Below, in pieces: positions 27,223 to 36,384 of a DNA stretch of 64,000 nt. Within the stretch, counting starts at the first letter, position 1. Each line of letters starts with the position of its first letter. Location: NCBI RefSeq assembly GCF_001431725.1, contig NZ_CP013106.1, positions 1,364,001-1,428,000 on the forward strand. The letters run 5' to 3'. The notes under the pieces are model-generated. The model was not told where the DNA came from, did no database searches, and saw nothing but the letters and a program-made list of their open reading frames with translations. A program made the position numbers and the translations under genes. This DNA is from Halomonas huangheensis (GTDB taxonomy: Bacteria > Pseudomonadota > Gammaproteobacteria > Pseudomonadales > Halomonadaceae).

Positions 27223-29175
27223 TCATGACAGGGTTTCCTCGATAGCGGACTGGGTGGCGCGCAGACGACGCCAGGACTCGATGAGCTCGGCGTAGTTGCT
27301 CGCCACCTGGTCGATCAGGCGAGTGTCATCGATGTCACCGGCGAGCCACTCACGGCAAGGGCCAGCGAAGAGGGTGCGGCCGACGGTGAAGCCCTTGCAC
27401 CAGCCATGGCGGGCGGCGTCGGCGAAGCCGCGCTTCATGTCTTCCATCGGCGCGTCCAGGCCCAGCAGTACTACACCGCGGCAGTGTGGATCCTGTTCCT
27501 CGATGGTCTGGCTGACCTCTTGCCAGGCGGTGTCTGGCATCGCTGGAAGTTTCCACCAATCGGGACGGATGCCCAGGTTGTAGAGACGATGCAGTGATCG
27601 CGCCAGGGTATGGTCGTCGACTTTGCTGTTACTAGGCGGAATTATCTCAATCAGCAGCTCGAGTTCGTTGTCACAGGCCGCCTGGTAGAGCTGGCGCAGG
27701 TGGGCCTCCTGGTCGAGTCGCATGGCCACCGGGTCATCGGGGTGATAGAACACCAGACACTTGATGATGTGTTCACGTGGCCAGTGACGCAGGCGGCTGC
27801 CGAGATCATCGCCATGTTGGAAGCGCAGCGGACGCGAGCTCGGTAGCTCTACTGGGCGACCGATCCACCAGCCCTTGCCAGTGGCGTCGTTGAGGGCATC
27901 CTGGCCAAAGACGTCATCGACCAGGATGGCTGGTTTGGAGAGTCCTGTACGTCTGGCTCCCTCCTCGGCGGCCTGCACGAGCAGTTGTTTCAGGGCCGGA
28001 ATATAAGCCGGATCGGTATGTACCTCGCGCGCCATATCGGTGAGCTGACGACGGTGGTCGAAGGCCAGCCCACAGACTTCGGGCCAGTTTGTTGGCATGC
28101 GGGTAGTGACCCGATGCAGATGGTTGAGGCGGGCGTCCTGGTCAGGACGTGGCACTTCGGTGCGCCGTGCCAGGTAGTCGAACAGTTCCTCCTCAGTGGG
28201 CATGGCCGGGGCGCAGCCATGGCGCGAGACCACCAGCGCGCCGCAGGCGTTGGCATAGGTGGCGCTGGTTCTCCAGTCTTCACCACGTAGCCATCCTCTC
28301 AGCAGCCCGCTCATGAAGGCATCGCCAGCGCCCAACACATTGAGTACCTCGACTTCGACACCCTCAACCAGAATACCGTCCTCGATGTGGTCGGGGATTT
28401 CGCCCTCGAAAATCACGCAGCCCAATGCACCGAGTTTGCACACCAGGGTAGCCTCGCTGATCCGGCGCACCTCACGCAGAGCCGTCAGCGTGTCGGTACT
28501 GCCTCCGGCAATATGAAACTCTTCCTCGGTGCCGACGATGAGGTCGAAGTCACCGAGCCAAACCTGTAGGTCTGCCGTTACCCTGGCATCGGCGATGAAG
28601 CGGGTCTCGCCGTCTCCGGGGGCGGTCAGGCCCCAGAGCACCGGGCGATAGTCGATATCCAGTACACGCTTGAGGCCATGCTCGGCGGCGGCATCCAGCG
28701 CCTTGCGGCATGCCTTGGCGGTGGTCTCGGTAGAGAGATGGGTGCCGGTAATGGCCAGAGCTCGGGCTCGGGCCATGAAGTCGGTATCGATGGCATCGGC
28801 GTCGATTGCCATGTCGGCGCAATCGTGGCGGTAGAACAATAGCGGAAAACTGCTACGGTCCTTGAGTGCCAGCAGCACCAGGCCGGTATGGCGGTGAGGA
28901 TCGGTTTGCAGAGCACTGGTATCAACACCGACACGCTGCAGCTCTTCGCGCACGAAGTTGCCCATCTGTTCGTTGCCGACCCGCGATAACATGGCTGACT
29001 TTAGGCCCAGGCGGGCAGTGCCGTAGGCCATATTGCCCGAGCTACCCCCCAGGTACCTGGCGAAACTCGAAACATCTTCCAGACGGCTGCCGATCTGTTC
29101 GGCATAGAGGTCTACGGCGACGCGACCCAGACAGATCAGATCCAGCGTGCCGTTGTTCCTGGTGGTTTCTTGCAT
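27223..29175 (-). CDS. iolC: Bifunctional 5-dehydro-2-deoxygluconokinase / 5-dehydro-2-deoxyphosphogluconate aldolase
   Basis: A 650-residue fusion. Residues about 10-325 are a PfkB-type sugar kinase (LGGSSGNMAYGTARLG near 42-57 and the catalytic GAGDAFMSG at 282-290). Residues about 335-650 form the DUF2090 domain, a class I-type aldolase-like barrel that replaces the separate IolJ. Together they phosphorylate 5-dehydro-2-deoxygluconate and split it to dihydroxyacetone phosphate and malonate semialdehyde. The open frame extends upstream but ATG 29175 has GGAGAG before it. A 4 x 14-bp tandem repeat lies just upstream. Confidence 0.93.
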   Translation of the reverse strand: MQETTRNNGTLDLICLGRVAVDLYAEQIGSRLEDVSSFARYLGGSSGNMAYGTARLGLKSAMLSRVGNEQMGNFVREELQRVGVDTSALQTDPHRHTGLVLLALKDRSSFPLLFYRHDCADMAIDADAIDTDFMARARALAITGTHLSTETTAKACRKALDAAAEHGLKRVLDIDYRPVLWGLTAPGDGETRFIADARVTADLQVWLGDFDLIVGTEEEFHIAGGSTDTLTALREVRRISEATLVCKLGALGCVIFEGEIPDHIEDGILVEGVEVEVLNVLGAGDAFMSGLLRGWLRGEDWRTSATYANACGALVVSRHGCAPAMPTEEELFDYLARRTEVPRPDQDARLNHLHRVTTRMPTNWPEVCGLAFDHRRQLTDMAREVHTDPAYIPALKQLLVQAAEEGARRTGLSKPAILVDDVFGQDALNDATGKGWWIGRPVELPSSRPLRFQHGDDLGSRLRHWPREHIIKCLVFYHPDDPVAMRLDQEAHLRQLYQAACDNELELLIEIIPPSNSKVDDHTLARSLHRLYNLGIRPDWWKLPAMPDTAWQEVSQTIEEQDPHCRGVVLLGLDAPMEDMKRGFADAARHGWCKGFTVGRTLFAGPCREWLAGDIDDTRLIDQVASNYAELIESWRRLRATQSAIEETLS

Positions 29176-29215
29176 AGCGTCTCTCCGCGTCGCATGTCGC
29201 ACCGCGCGTTGTTAT

Positions 29216-29271
29216 GAGCAATAAGCTCCGAGCAATGAGTCCTGAGCAATAAGTTCTGAGCAATGAATTCT
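29216..29271. repeat. Tandem repeat, 4 x 14 bp, in front of iolC
   Basis: Four near-identical 14-base units beginning GAGCAAT (29216, 29230, 29244 and 29258) end GAGCAATGAATTCT; units differ at 2-4 positions in an alternating pattern (ATAAG/ATGAG). A partial fifth unit (GAGAAAC) runs into the end of the Hyi-like gene. The array occupies most of the gap between that gene and iolC and ends 41 bases before the iolC start. Confidence 0.95.
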
Positions 29272-29280
29272 GAGAAACAG

Positions 29281-30078
29281 TTACAGGGTGAAGGCATCCT
29301 TGAACCGTTGCAGGGCCGGTTCAACTTCACCGGACGCCCAGCCCTCCATTCCCACGGTGCCCCGGTAGCCGATATCGTCAAGTGCGCGAGCTATGGCGGG
29401 GTAGTGAATCTCGCCACTGCCGGGCTCACAGCGTCCCGGTACGTCGGCGACCTGAACTTCACCGATCCAGGGCGCGCAGCGATGCACCAGGTCGATCAGA
29501 TTGCCCTCGCCGATCTGGGCGTGATACAGATCCAGCATCATCCTTATCTGCGGGCGGTTGACGCTGGCCACCAGCTCCAACACCTCATCAGCGCGGGCGA
29601 AGGGCACGCCGGGATGGTCGACCTGGGTATTGAGGTTCTCCACCACGAAGGTGACGTCATGTTCCTGGGCCAGATCCGCCAGGCGATTGAGCGTGTCGTG
29701 GGCACGAATCCACATCGTTCCTGTCAACTGGCTGACGGGCTTGAACGGCATCCCCCTTTCATCAAGACCGGTACCATGCAGGTTGAGCCGTGGAATGTTC
29801 AGGCGCCGAGCGATGGTGATCGATTCCCGGGCCGTCTGGACCAGACGCTCGGCGCCGTCCCTGTCCGCCAGGCTGCCCTCGATATAGCCGGTCATCGAGG
29901 AAAAGGTTGCCCCTGTGTTTGCCAAGGCCTGGATGTCATGGCGACCCCAACTCCAGATTTCCACCAGGAATCCCAGACCATCGATCCGGCGTACCCGCTC
30001 GTCCATCGGCAAATCCAAAAAGACCATTTCGGCGCAGACGGCCAGGGTAAACGGAGAGGTTCTGCTGTTCTCGCTCAT
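29281..30078 (-). CDS. Hydroxypyruvate isomerase-like TIM-barrel protein
   Basis: A 265-residue xylose-isomerase-like TIM barrel. Metal and substrate regions are seen in FVVENLNTQVDHPGVPF, RMMLDLYHAQIGEGN, VQVADVPGRCEPGSGEIHYP and GTVGMEGW. The DVPGRCEPGSGEI pattern is typical of the Hyi (hydroxypyruvate isomerase) group more than of IolI. In this operon it may carry out an inosose or sugar-acid isomerisation, as IolI or IolH would. It follows the ABC ATPase gene by 52 bases. Confidence 0.8.
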   Translation of the reverse strand: MSENSRTSPFTLAVCAEMVFLDLPMDERVRRIDGLGFLVEIWSWGRHDIQALANTGATFSSMTGYIEGSLADRDGAERLVQTARESITIARRLNIPRLNLHGTGLDERGMPFKPVSQLTGTMWIRAHDTLNRLADLAQEHDVTFVVENLNTQVDHPGVPFARADEVLELVASVNRPQIRMMLDLYHAQIGEGNLIDLVHRCAPWIGEVQVADVPGRCEPGSGEIHYPAIARALDDIGYRGTVGMEGWASGEVEPALQRFKDAFTL

Positions 30079-30130
30079 GAAGAATTCCCTCTGTATACGC
30101 TGTCATGATCGTCGATGAAGTCTGTTGTGA

Positions 30131-30985
30131 TCATGCGTTCGATGTCTGGCTCATGGGTGGCGCGTTGTCACCGGATGGCGGCGGGTTCTGCTGGTCACTG
30201 TGCTGGAACTCGGCCAGCTCGGCATCCAGACTCTCCAGTTCGGCACCACCTGCCATCATATTCAGCACTTCCTCGCGGCTGATATCTTCCTTGCGGAAGG
30301 TGCCGAGGCTGCCACCGCGTTTCAGCAGGGTGAAGGCATCAGCGACGGGGTAGGCATGGTGCACGTTGTGGGTGATGAAGATTACCGCCAGGCCATCGGC
30401 GCGTGCCTTGGCGATGTAGCGCAGCACCACAGAGGCCTGCTTGACCCCCAGTGCTGAGGTCGGCTCATCGAGGATCAGCACCCTGGCACCGAAGTAGACT
30501 GCCCGGGCGATGGCTACACACTGACGCTCACCACCGGATAGTGTGCCCACCGGCTGACCGGGATCTCGGACGTCGATACCGATCCTGGACATTTCCTGCA
30601 TGGCGATGCGATCGGCACGCTTCCAGTCGATGCGTTTCAAGGGGCCCCAGCCCACTGTCGGCTCGCGTCCCATGAAAAAGTTGCGGGTGATCGACATCAG
30701 GGGAATCATCGCCAGATCCTGGAAAACGGTGGCGATACCGGCATCCAGGGCATAGGCCGGGGACTTGAAGCGAACCGACTCACCATCCAGCAGCAGTTCA
30801 CCCTCGGTGGGGCGATGTACTCCGGAGAGGGTCTTGATCAGCGTCGACTTACCGGCGCCGTTGTCACCCAACAGGCACATGACCTCGCCGCTGTGGACTT
30901 GCATTGATATGTCGCTCAAGGCGATGACACTGCCGAAATGCTTGCTGACGTTGCGCATTTCGATCATGGGGGTATGGTCGCTCAT
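30131..30985 (-). CDS. Sugar (inositol) ABC transporter ATP-binding protein
   Basis: A 284-residue single-domain ABC ATPase. Walker A is GDNGAGKST (40-48), the signature is [15 protein letters not shown] and Walker B is [12 protein letters not shown], followed by the H-loop FITHN. The length is that of the half-size FrcA-type ATPases rather than the duplicated RbsA/MglA form, so two copies would act together. It starts 1 base after the permease stop. The operon context makes myo-inositol the likely substrate. Confidence 0.9.
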   Translation of the reverse strand: MSDHTPMIEMRNVSKHFGSVIALSDISMQVHSGEVMCLLGDNGAGKSTLIKTLSGVHRPTEGELLLDGESVRFKSPAYALDAGIATVFQDLAMIPLMSITRNFFMGREPTVGWGPLKRIDWKRADRIAMQEMSRIGIDVRDPGQPVGTLSGGERQCVAIARAVYFGARVLILDEPTSALGVKQASVVLRYIAKARADGLAVIFITHNVHHAYPVADAFTLLKRGGSLGTFRKEDISREEVLNMMAGGAELESLDAELAEFQHSDQQNPPPSGDNAPPMSQTSNA

Positions 30986-30986
30986 C

Positions 30987-32117
30987 TCACCTGGCCTCCA
31001 TTGCCTTCTTGCGCATGAAATTGTTGAACAGCACAGCCACCAGCAGCATTGCGCCGAGGAACACCTGGAACCAGTCGGTGTTTACACCGGTGTAGAAGAT
31101 GCCCATCTGCACCAGACCGAAGATCAGGGCTCCCAGTGCTGCACCGATAGCGGAGCCATAACCACCGGTCAGCAGGGCACCACCGATGACCACGGCTATG
31201 ATCGCCTCCAGTTCCTTGAGAAGCCCGCGAATGGTGTCTGCAGAGCCGGTATCCATCACCTGAAGACAGGCGAAGACGGTGGCCGAGAGGGCCGTGAACA
31301 TGAACAGGGATATCTTGACGCGATGTACGGGAACGCCGGAATTGCGGGCCGCATTGGCATCGCCGCCGCTGGCGAAGATCCAGTTCCCATAAGGGGTGCA
31401 GAGCAGTACCCAGGTGGCGACGGCGGTAAGCCCCAGCCACCAGACAATGGACACCGGAATTCCGGTGACCACTGGGTTGTTGGCGAAGTTGGTGGCGATC
31501 CATCCTTGTTCGGCCATCCAGGAGAAGAGCCCGGTGGCTACTTCTCCGGAGAACAGCGCGGCAAACCAGTCGCCGGGAATGTGGTTGTGAATACCGCCGA
31601 TCTGGGTACGACCGGTCAGCAGACGGCTGATACCGATGGCCATGCCACGTAGGATGAACAGGAAACCGAGAGTCACGATGAAGGAGGGCAGCCCGGTTCG
31701 ATTGACCAGATTGCCGTTGATCCAGCCCACCAGCGCGGCGCAGGCGAACGCCAGTAGCATTGCCGCCCACAGCGGCCAACCATATTCCACTGCGGGAATA
31801 GCGATCAGGATACCTGACAGTCCGATCATGGAGCCGATGGAAAGGTCGAATTCGCCCCCGATCATCAGCAGTGCGGCGGCGGTGGCTATGATCCCTAACT
31901 GGGCAGACACCTCGAGAAAATTGACGATGCCTGCCGGGGTGAACATGCCCGTTCCGCGGGCGGACACGATGAAGAAAGCCAGCACCAACACGGTGCCTGC
32001 GAGGGCGCCCAGTTCGGGACGGCTCAGAGCCTTCTTCCAGAACGGAACGCGCTGGATACGTTCATCCTGCTTCTCGATCACTGGAGGAGTGGTTTGGGGA
32101 GGTGGATTGGACGGCAT
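30987..32117 (-). CDS. Sugar (inositol) ABC transporter permease
   Basis: A 376-residue inner-membrane protein of the RbsC/FrcB family with about ten helices after a cytosolic N-terminus of some 30 residues. [20 protein letters not shown] and [20 protein letters not shown] are the conserved family segments, and [21 protein letters not shown] is the coupling-helix region. It lies between the binding-protein and ATPase genes. Confidence 0.92.
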   Translation of the reverse strand: MPSNPPPQTTPPVIEKQDERIQRVPFWKKALSRPELGALAGTVLVLAFFIVSARGTGMFTPAGIVNFLEVSAQLGIIATAAALLMIGGEFDLSIGSMIGLSGILIAIPAVEYGWPLWAAMLLAFACAALVGWINGNLVNRTGLPSFIVTLGFLFILRGMAIGISRLLTGRTQIGGIHNHIPGDWFAALFSGEVATGLFSWMAEQGWIATNFANNPVVTGIPVSIVWWLGLTAVATWVLLCTPYGNWIFASGGDANAARNSGVPVHRVKISLFMFTALSATVFACLQVMDTGSADTIRGLLKELEAIIAVVIGGALLTGGYGSAIGAALGALIFGLVQMGIFYTGVNTDWFQVFLGAMLLVAVLFNNFMRKKAMEAR

Positions 32118-32175
32118 GATGGTCGACTCCGGGGCCCGCGCATGAAGTATACGGGGCCCGATGGGAAGTGAATGA

Positions 32176-33114
32176 CTAACGGATACCCTGTTTGCTCAGC
32201 TCGATGACCTGGGCAGCGTTCTCCTGCGTCACGAAGCCCGGGCCCGTCGGTACATCACCGGCAGGTAGCAGGCCGTTCCTGGCGTACTGGTCGAGGAACA
32301 TCACTGGAAGGTAGCCCTGGAGGTACTGCTGCTGGTCGATGGCGAAATCCAGATCACCGGCATCCAGGGCTTCGAGGATGCTGGGGGAAAGGTCGAAAGT
32401 ACCGAGAGTGAACATCTCGGTGGCACCTTGTTCGCGCATGGCCCGCAGCATGGGTTCAGAGGCCAGGGTGCCAAGAGTCAGAATCCCACGCACATCACTG
32501 TTCTGATTGAGGTACGCGACGATGGCGTTGCGGATCTCGACCGGGTCATGAGTGGTGGCCAGTTGTTCGGCGTTCCCGTCGAAGCCTTCGATGAAGCCAT
32601 CACAGCGCTGGTCCAGACCCTGATTGCCCTGTTCGTGATTGACACAGAGTCCCTTCTCGACGCCCATCTCCTGCATCCGTTCTGCAGCCTGCTTGCCGGC
32701 TTCGTATTCGCTCTGGCCAATATGCAGTCGGGCACCATAGTTGTGGGCCACGTCTCCGCCGGAGTTGATGGTGATCACGGGAATGCCGTTGTTGGCAGCT
32801 TTCTGGACGATACCGCCAAGGGCGTCCTCGTCGGTAAAGGAAATGATCAGCCCATCGGGATCCGAGGCGACAGCTGCCTCGACCAGTTGCTGCATCCTGG
32901 CCATGTCGAAGGTTGAGGGGGCGCGATATTCCAGTTCGGCGCCAACCAGTTCGGCGGCATCCTCGGCCCCATTCTTGACGACCGACCAGAAGGGGTCGGA
33001 GGGAACGCCGTGGGTGACCATGACGAAGCGGTTGCTACTGTCCTGAGCTTGAACTGAACCGGCCATCAGGGCTGCGGCGGTAGACGCGAGCAACCAGTGG
33101 GTGAGACGTGCCAT
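32176..33114 (-). CDS. Sugar (inositol) ABC transporter substrate-binding protein
   Basis: A protein of about 312 residues with a signal peptide (MARLTHWLLASTAAALMAGS, cleavage after VQA) and the type I periplasmic binding fold (RFVMVTHGVPSDPFW; LIISFTDEDALGGIVQKA; PVITINSGGD). The open frame runs further upstream, but ATG 33114 places the signal peptide at the N-terminus and has GAGGA before it. It is the first gene of the minus-strand inositol operon, facing the rpiR gene across a control region with two GGAA-N6-TTCC-like sites. Confidence 0.9.
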   Translation of the reverse strand: MARLTHWLLASTAAALMAGSVQAQDSSNRFVMVTHGVPSDPFWSVVKNGAEDAAELVGAELEYRAPSTFDMARMQQLVEAAVASDPDGLIISFTDEDALGGIVQKAANNGIPVITINSGGDVAHNYGARLHIGQSEYEAGKQAAERMQEMGVEKGLCVNHEQGNQGLDQRCDGFIEGFDGNAEQLATTHDPVEIRNAIVAYLNQNSDVRGILTLGTLASEPMLRAMREQGATEMFTLGTFDLSPSILEALDAGDLDFAIDQQQYLQGYLPVMFLDQYARNGLLPAGDVPTGPGFVTQENAAQVIELSKQGIR

Positions 33115-33172
33115 GAGTAGAATCCTCGTGATTATCGTTGTGATATCGAGTGCGCGAAGCGCGCTGGCAAAT

Positions 33173-33186
33173 GAAATATAGATTCC
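33173..33186. promoter_or_regulatory. Degenerate RpiR/IolR operator, site 1
   Basis: GAAATATAGATTCC fits GGAA-N6-TTCC with one mismatch. It lies 60 bases (centre to centre) from site 2 and 59 bases before the binding-protein gene, next to a possible minus-strand -10 (TATATT). Confidence 0.45.
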
Positions 33187-33232
33187 ATCTGATGAAAATA
33201 ACAAATTAAATGTTCTATACTTTTGTATAAAT

Positions 33233-33246
33233 GGAACATTTGTTCC
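33233..33246. promoter_or_regulatory. RpiR/IolR operator, site 2
   Basis: GGAACATTTGTTCC matches the GGAA-N6-TTCC motif reported for the inositol repressor IolR of Sinorhizobium. It lies inside the longer dyad TGGAACA-TT-TGTTCCA (33232-33247), just after a TATAAA box (33226-33231) on the side of the rpiR gene. Confidence 0.65.
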
Positions 33247-33327
33247 AGCGTGTCTAGACTGCTCGTCAGCAGATGAGAGACGGCTGGTGTGGTAGTGGTC
33301 AGACATGGCAATGATGAGGAGCTTCCC

Positions 33328-34191
33328 ATGAATCAGACGCCCCAGAGCTTTCAAGAGCTTGAAGCGCGTATCACAGCCGATTACCCATCAATGAGTCGTC
33401 GCTTGCAGCAGACGGCCCGCTTTCTGCTTGATCATCCTCAGGACGTTGCCTTTGCTACGGTGGCCCGGTTGGCGCAAGACGCTGAGGTAACACCGTCGAC
33501 CCTGATCCGTTTCGCCAACAGCTGTGGCTTCAAGGGGTTCTCCGAGATGCAACAGCTGTTTCGCTCACGATTGGTGGATGAGCTGCCTAACTACACCGAG
33601 CGAATCCGTGCCGTGCGCTCGGCCACCGGAGAAACGCCGGATAGTACTCAGTTGCTCTGGGAGTTTGCGGACGCCAATCGCGATGCCCTGGAACAGTTGC
33701 CGGGGCGTATCGATCCGAAGGGGCTGGAGCAGGCGCTGGATATCCTCGATAAGGCAGCCGCCATTCATGTACTGGGCGCCAGGCGCAGTTTCGTTGTTGC
33801 GAATTACATGACCTATGTACTGCATCACATCGAAAAGCCGGCCTTTCTGGTCAACGGACTGGGCGGGATGTATGGCGAACAGATTCGGGCCATCGGGCCC
33901 CGGGATGCCTTGATCGCGGTGAGCTTCTCACCCTATGCCGAGGAAAGCCTTCACGCCGCCGAGCAGGCCAGAAGTCGTGGCGTGCCGACAGTAGTGATCA
34001 CCGACTCGAGCCTCAGTCCGTTGGCACGACTCGCTGATGTTGTACTGGTCGTTCATGAGGCTGAGGTCAAGAGTTTTCGAGGGCTGGCCGCGTCACTTTG
34101 CCTATCTCAGACGCTGGCTATTGCCTTGGGGATGCGTAAGGACCGGGAAAAGGAACAAGCTTCCCGGCCCGGAGATGAAGAGCGCGCCTGA
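33328..34191 (+). CDS. MurR/RpiR-family regulator of inositol catabolism
   Basis: A 287-residue regulator. The N-terminal RpiR helix-turn-helix (about residues 1-77) contains FATVARLAQDAEVTPSTLIR and FANSCGFKGFSEMQQLFR. The C-terminal SIS domain (about 125-260) contains IHVLGARRSF and VVITDSSLSPLARLADVVL and would bind a phosphosugar. ATG 33328 has AGGAG 6 bases upstream; the frame is open further up. It heads rpiR-iolG-iolB and diverges from the large inositol operon, as IolR-type RpiR genes do. The probable effector is 2-deoxy-5-keto-gluconate 6-phosphate or a related intermediate. Confidence 0.88.
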   Translation: MNQTPQSFQELEARITADYPSMSRRLQQTARFLLDHPQDVAFATVARLAQDAEVTPSTLIRFANSCGFKGFSEMQQLFRSRLVDELPNYTERIRAVRSATGETPDSTQLLWEFADANRDALEQLPGRIDPKGLEQALDILDKAAAIHVLGARRSFVVANYMTYVLHHIEKPAFLVNGLGGMYGEQIRAIGPRDALIAVSFSPYAEESLHAAEQARSRGVPTVVITDSSLSPLARLADVVLVVHEAEVKSFRGLAASLCLSQTLAIALGMRKDREKEQASRPGDEERA

Positions 34192-34256
34192 TACCGGCTA
34201 CCACATCAACAATGACCGCAATAACAACCCCAATCACAGCGGATGGAGACACAGCC

Positions 34257-35252
34257 ATGAGACTCGCCCTGATCGGTGCTGGACGCATCGGTAAGGTTCA
34301 TGCTCGAACCATTGACCTCAACCCTGAGGTGACCCTAGCCGCGGTTGCCGACGTCCATGTCGAGGCCGCCGAGGCGCTTGCCCAGCAGTACGGTGTGAGA
34401 GCCATCAGCGCCGAGGACATGTTCGAGGACGATCAGATTGATGGCGTGTTGATTGCCTCCAGCACGCCGACCCATGCCGACTATCTTGAACGGGCTGCAC
34501 GGTCCGGCAAGGCGGTGTTGTGTGAGAAGCCGATCGCGCTTGATCTCGCGCGCACTCGTGAGGCGCTGAGGGTATTGGGAACGCATCCAGTAACCTGCGC
34601 GTTGGGCTTCAACCGCCGCCACGACCCTCAGTTTGCGGCGCTGAAACGGGCCATTGTTGATGGACGAATCGGTGACCTGGAGACGCTGACCATCATCAGC
34701 CGAGATCCGTCTCCGCCGCCTGCAGAGTATGTCGGGGCATCCGGGGGGCTGTTCCGCGACATGATGATTCATGACTTCGACATGGCTCGCTGGTTGCTCG
34801 ACGAACCGATCGTTCAGGTGCAGGCACAGGGCAGTTGCCTGATTGATCCGGCGATTGGCGAGGCCGGTGACGTGGATACCGCCATGGTCATTCTTGTAAC
34901 CGCCAGTGGTCGGCTTTGCCACATCAACAACTCGCGTCGTGCCTGTTATGGCTACGACCAACGCATAGAGGCCTTTGGTAGTGCCGGTATGCTCCAGGCG
35001 AGCAACGAAACCGAGACTCGATTGCGCTTCACCGGTGAGCCCGGCCAGGTGGAGGAGAAGCCGAAATGGTTCTTCCTCGAACGCTACGCCGAGGCCTACA
35101 GCGCCGAGATCCACGACTTCGTCGATGCCTGGCAGCAGCAGCGCGCTCCTCTGGCTGGTGCAGAAGATGGCCTGGAGGCTCTGCGTCTGGCTGAGGCAGC
35201 GCAGCAGTCGCTGCAGCATAGACGCTCGGTGAGTCTCGATGAGATTGACTGA
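34257..35252 (+). CDS. iolG: myo-Inositol 2-dehydrogenase
   Basis: A 331-residue Gfo/Idh/MocA enzyme. It opens MRLALIGAGRIGKVHARTI with the NAD-binding GAGRIG, has the catalytic-region CEKPIALD, and the IolG-type GFNRRHDPQFAALKRAI. The HDFDMARWLLDE segment provides the Asp/His pair used in proton transfer. It oxidises myo-inositol to 2-keto-myo-inositol, the substrate of IolE. The upstream frame is open to 34212, but GGAG before 34257 and the Rossmann start fix the N-terminus. It follows rpiR by 65 bases. Confidence 0.92.
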   Translation: MRLALIGAGRIGKVHARTIDLNPEVTLAAVADVHVEAAEALAQQYGVRAISAEDMFEDDQIDGVLIASSTPTHADYLERAARSGKAVLCEKPIALDLARTREALRVLGTHPVTCALGFNRRHDPQFAALKRAIVDGRIGDLETLTIISRDPSPPPAEYVGASGGLFRDMMIHDFDMARWLLDEPIVQVQAQGSCLIDPAIGEAGDVDTAMVILVTASGRLCHINNSRRACYGYDQRIEAFGSAGMLQASNETETRLRFTGEPGQVEEKPKWFFLERYAEAYSAEIHDFVDAWQQQRAPLAGAEDGLEALRLAEAAQQSLQHRRSVSLDEID

Positions 35253-35291
35253 GCGGCATCACAGCGTCGACTTGAGCAAAGGAGAACAGCA

Positions 35292-36095
35292 ATGACGTCA
35301 TTACTGGTTCGTCCCTCATCACCCGATATGCAAGGCAAGGTTCTTGAGGTAACCCCGGAAACTGCTGGTTGGGAGCATGTCGGTTTTCGCGTTCACACAC
35401 TGGCCCGTGGTCAGCATCTTGAAGCCAGCACCGCCGGTCGCGAGCACTGTCTGGTGTTGCTTTCCGGCCGTGCCACGGTGAGCTGTGGTGAACATCGCTG
35501 GGAAGATATTGGCGAGCGCATGAATATCTTCGAGAGGATGCCACCCTATGCCATCTATCTGCCGGATGGGGTGAGCTATAGCGTGGAGGCTACCACCGAC
35601 CTCGAGTTGGCGGTGTGCAGTGCGCCCGGCTACGGCAACCATGAACCGCGGCTGATTGCCCCCGAGCAGATCAAATGCAGTACCAGGGGCAGTGGCACCA
35701 ACACGCGCCATATTCAGGATATTCTGCCGGAAACCGAACCTGCCGACAGTCTTCTGGTCGTCGAGGTCTACACCCCGGCCGGTAATTGGTCGAGCTACCC
35801 GCCACACAAGCATGATGTGGACAATCTGCCCGAGGAGTCGATTCTCGAAGAAACCTATTACCATCGCCTTGATCCGTCTCAGGGTTTCGCCTTCCAGAGG
35901 GTCTACACCGATGATCGCTCGTTGGACGAGACCATGGCAGTGGAAGATGGTTGCTGCGTGATGGTCCCACGAGGCTACCATCCCGTCGGCGCTCCTCACG
36001 GCTATGAACTCTACTACCTCAACGTGATGGCGGGCCCCAAGCGCCAATGGAAATTCCAGAACGACCCAGCTCACGAGTGGATCGTCAATAAATAG
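35292..36095 (+). CDS. iolB: 5-Deoxy-glucuronate isomerase
   Basis: A 267-residue bicupin. EVYTPAGNWSSYPPHKHD is the conserved metal-binding region with two His, and EETYYHRLDPSQGFAFQRVY and PRGYHPVGAPHGYELYYLNV complete the IolB pattern. It converts 5-deoxy-D-glucuronate to 5-dehydro-2-deoxy-D-gluconate, between IolD and IolC. It begins 39 bases after iolG. Confidence 0.95.
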   Translation: MTSLLVRPSSPDMQGKVLEVTPETAGWEHVGFRVHTLARGQHLEASTAGREHCLVLLSGRATVSCGEHRWEDIGERMNIFERMPPYAIYLPDGVSYSVEATTDLELAVCSAPGYGNHEPRLIAPEQIKCSTRGSGTNTRHIQDILPETEPADSLLVVEVYTPAGNWSSYPPHKHDVDNLPEESILEETYYHRLDPSQGFAFQRVYTDDRSLDETMAVEDGCCVMVPRGYHPVGAPHGYELYYLNVMAGPKRQWKFQNDPAHEWIVNK

Positions 36096-36384
36096 CCCGT
36101 TGTTTAACCCGTTGTGATAGATAGCCCGGTGCCCTGGTTGGTGCGACGCTACCGGCCAATGTGGTGGGCGGGTTTCAAGCTAGGGTTGTGTGCGTGGCTT
36201 CATGTGTCAGGAGGACGAATAGTCGATTATCAGCACGCCCCAAGACGGGGCGGGTCAAAAGCTGGATAATGGCGGGCCACGTCACCCCCGGCACACATGC
36301 CGGAGTGTCTCAGCGATGCTTTTCCTCTGACGTTCAGTTTCCCTGACGCTCAGCCAGGCCCAAATCTACAGATCCGGTGCACCC

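Noticed and set aside
34335..36074. Long minus-strand open frames opposite iolG and iolB
   Set aside because: Both are shadows of well-supported plus-strand enzymes.
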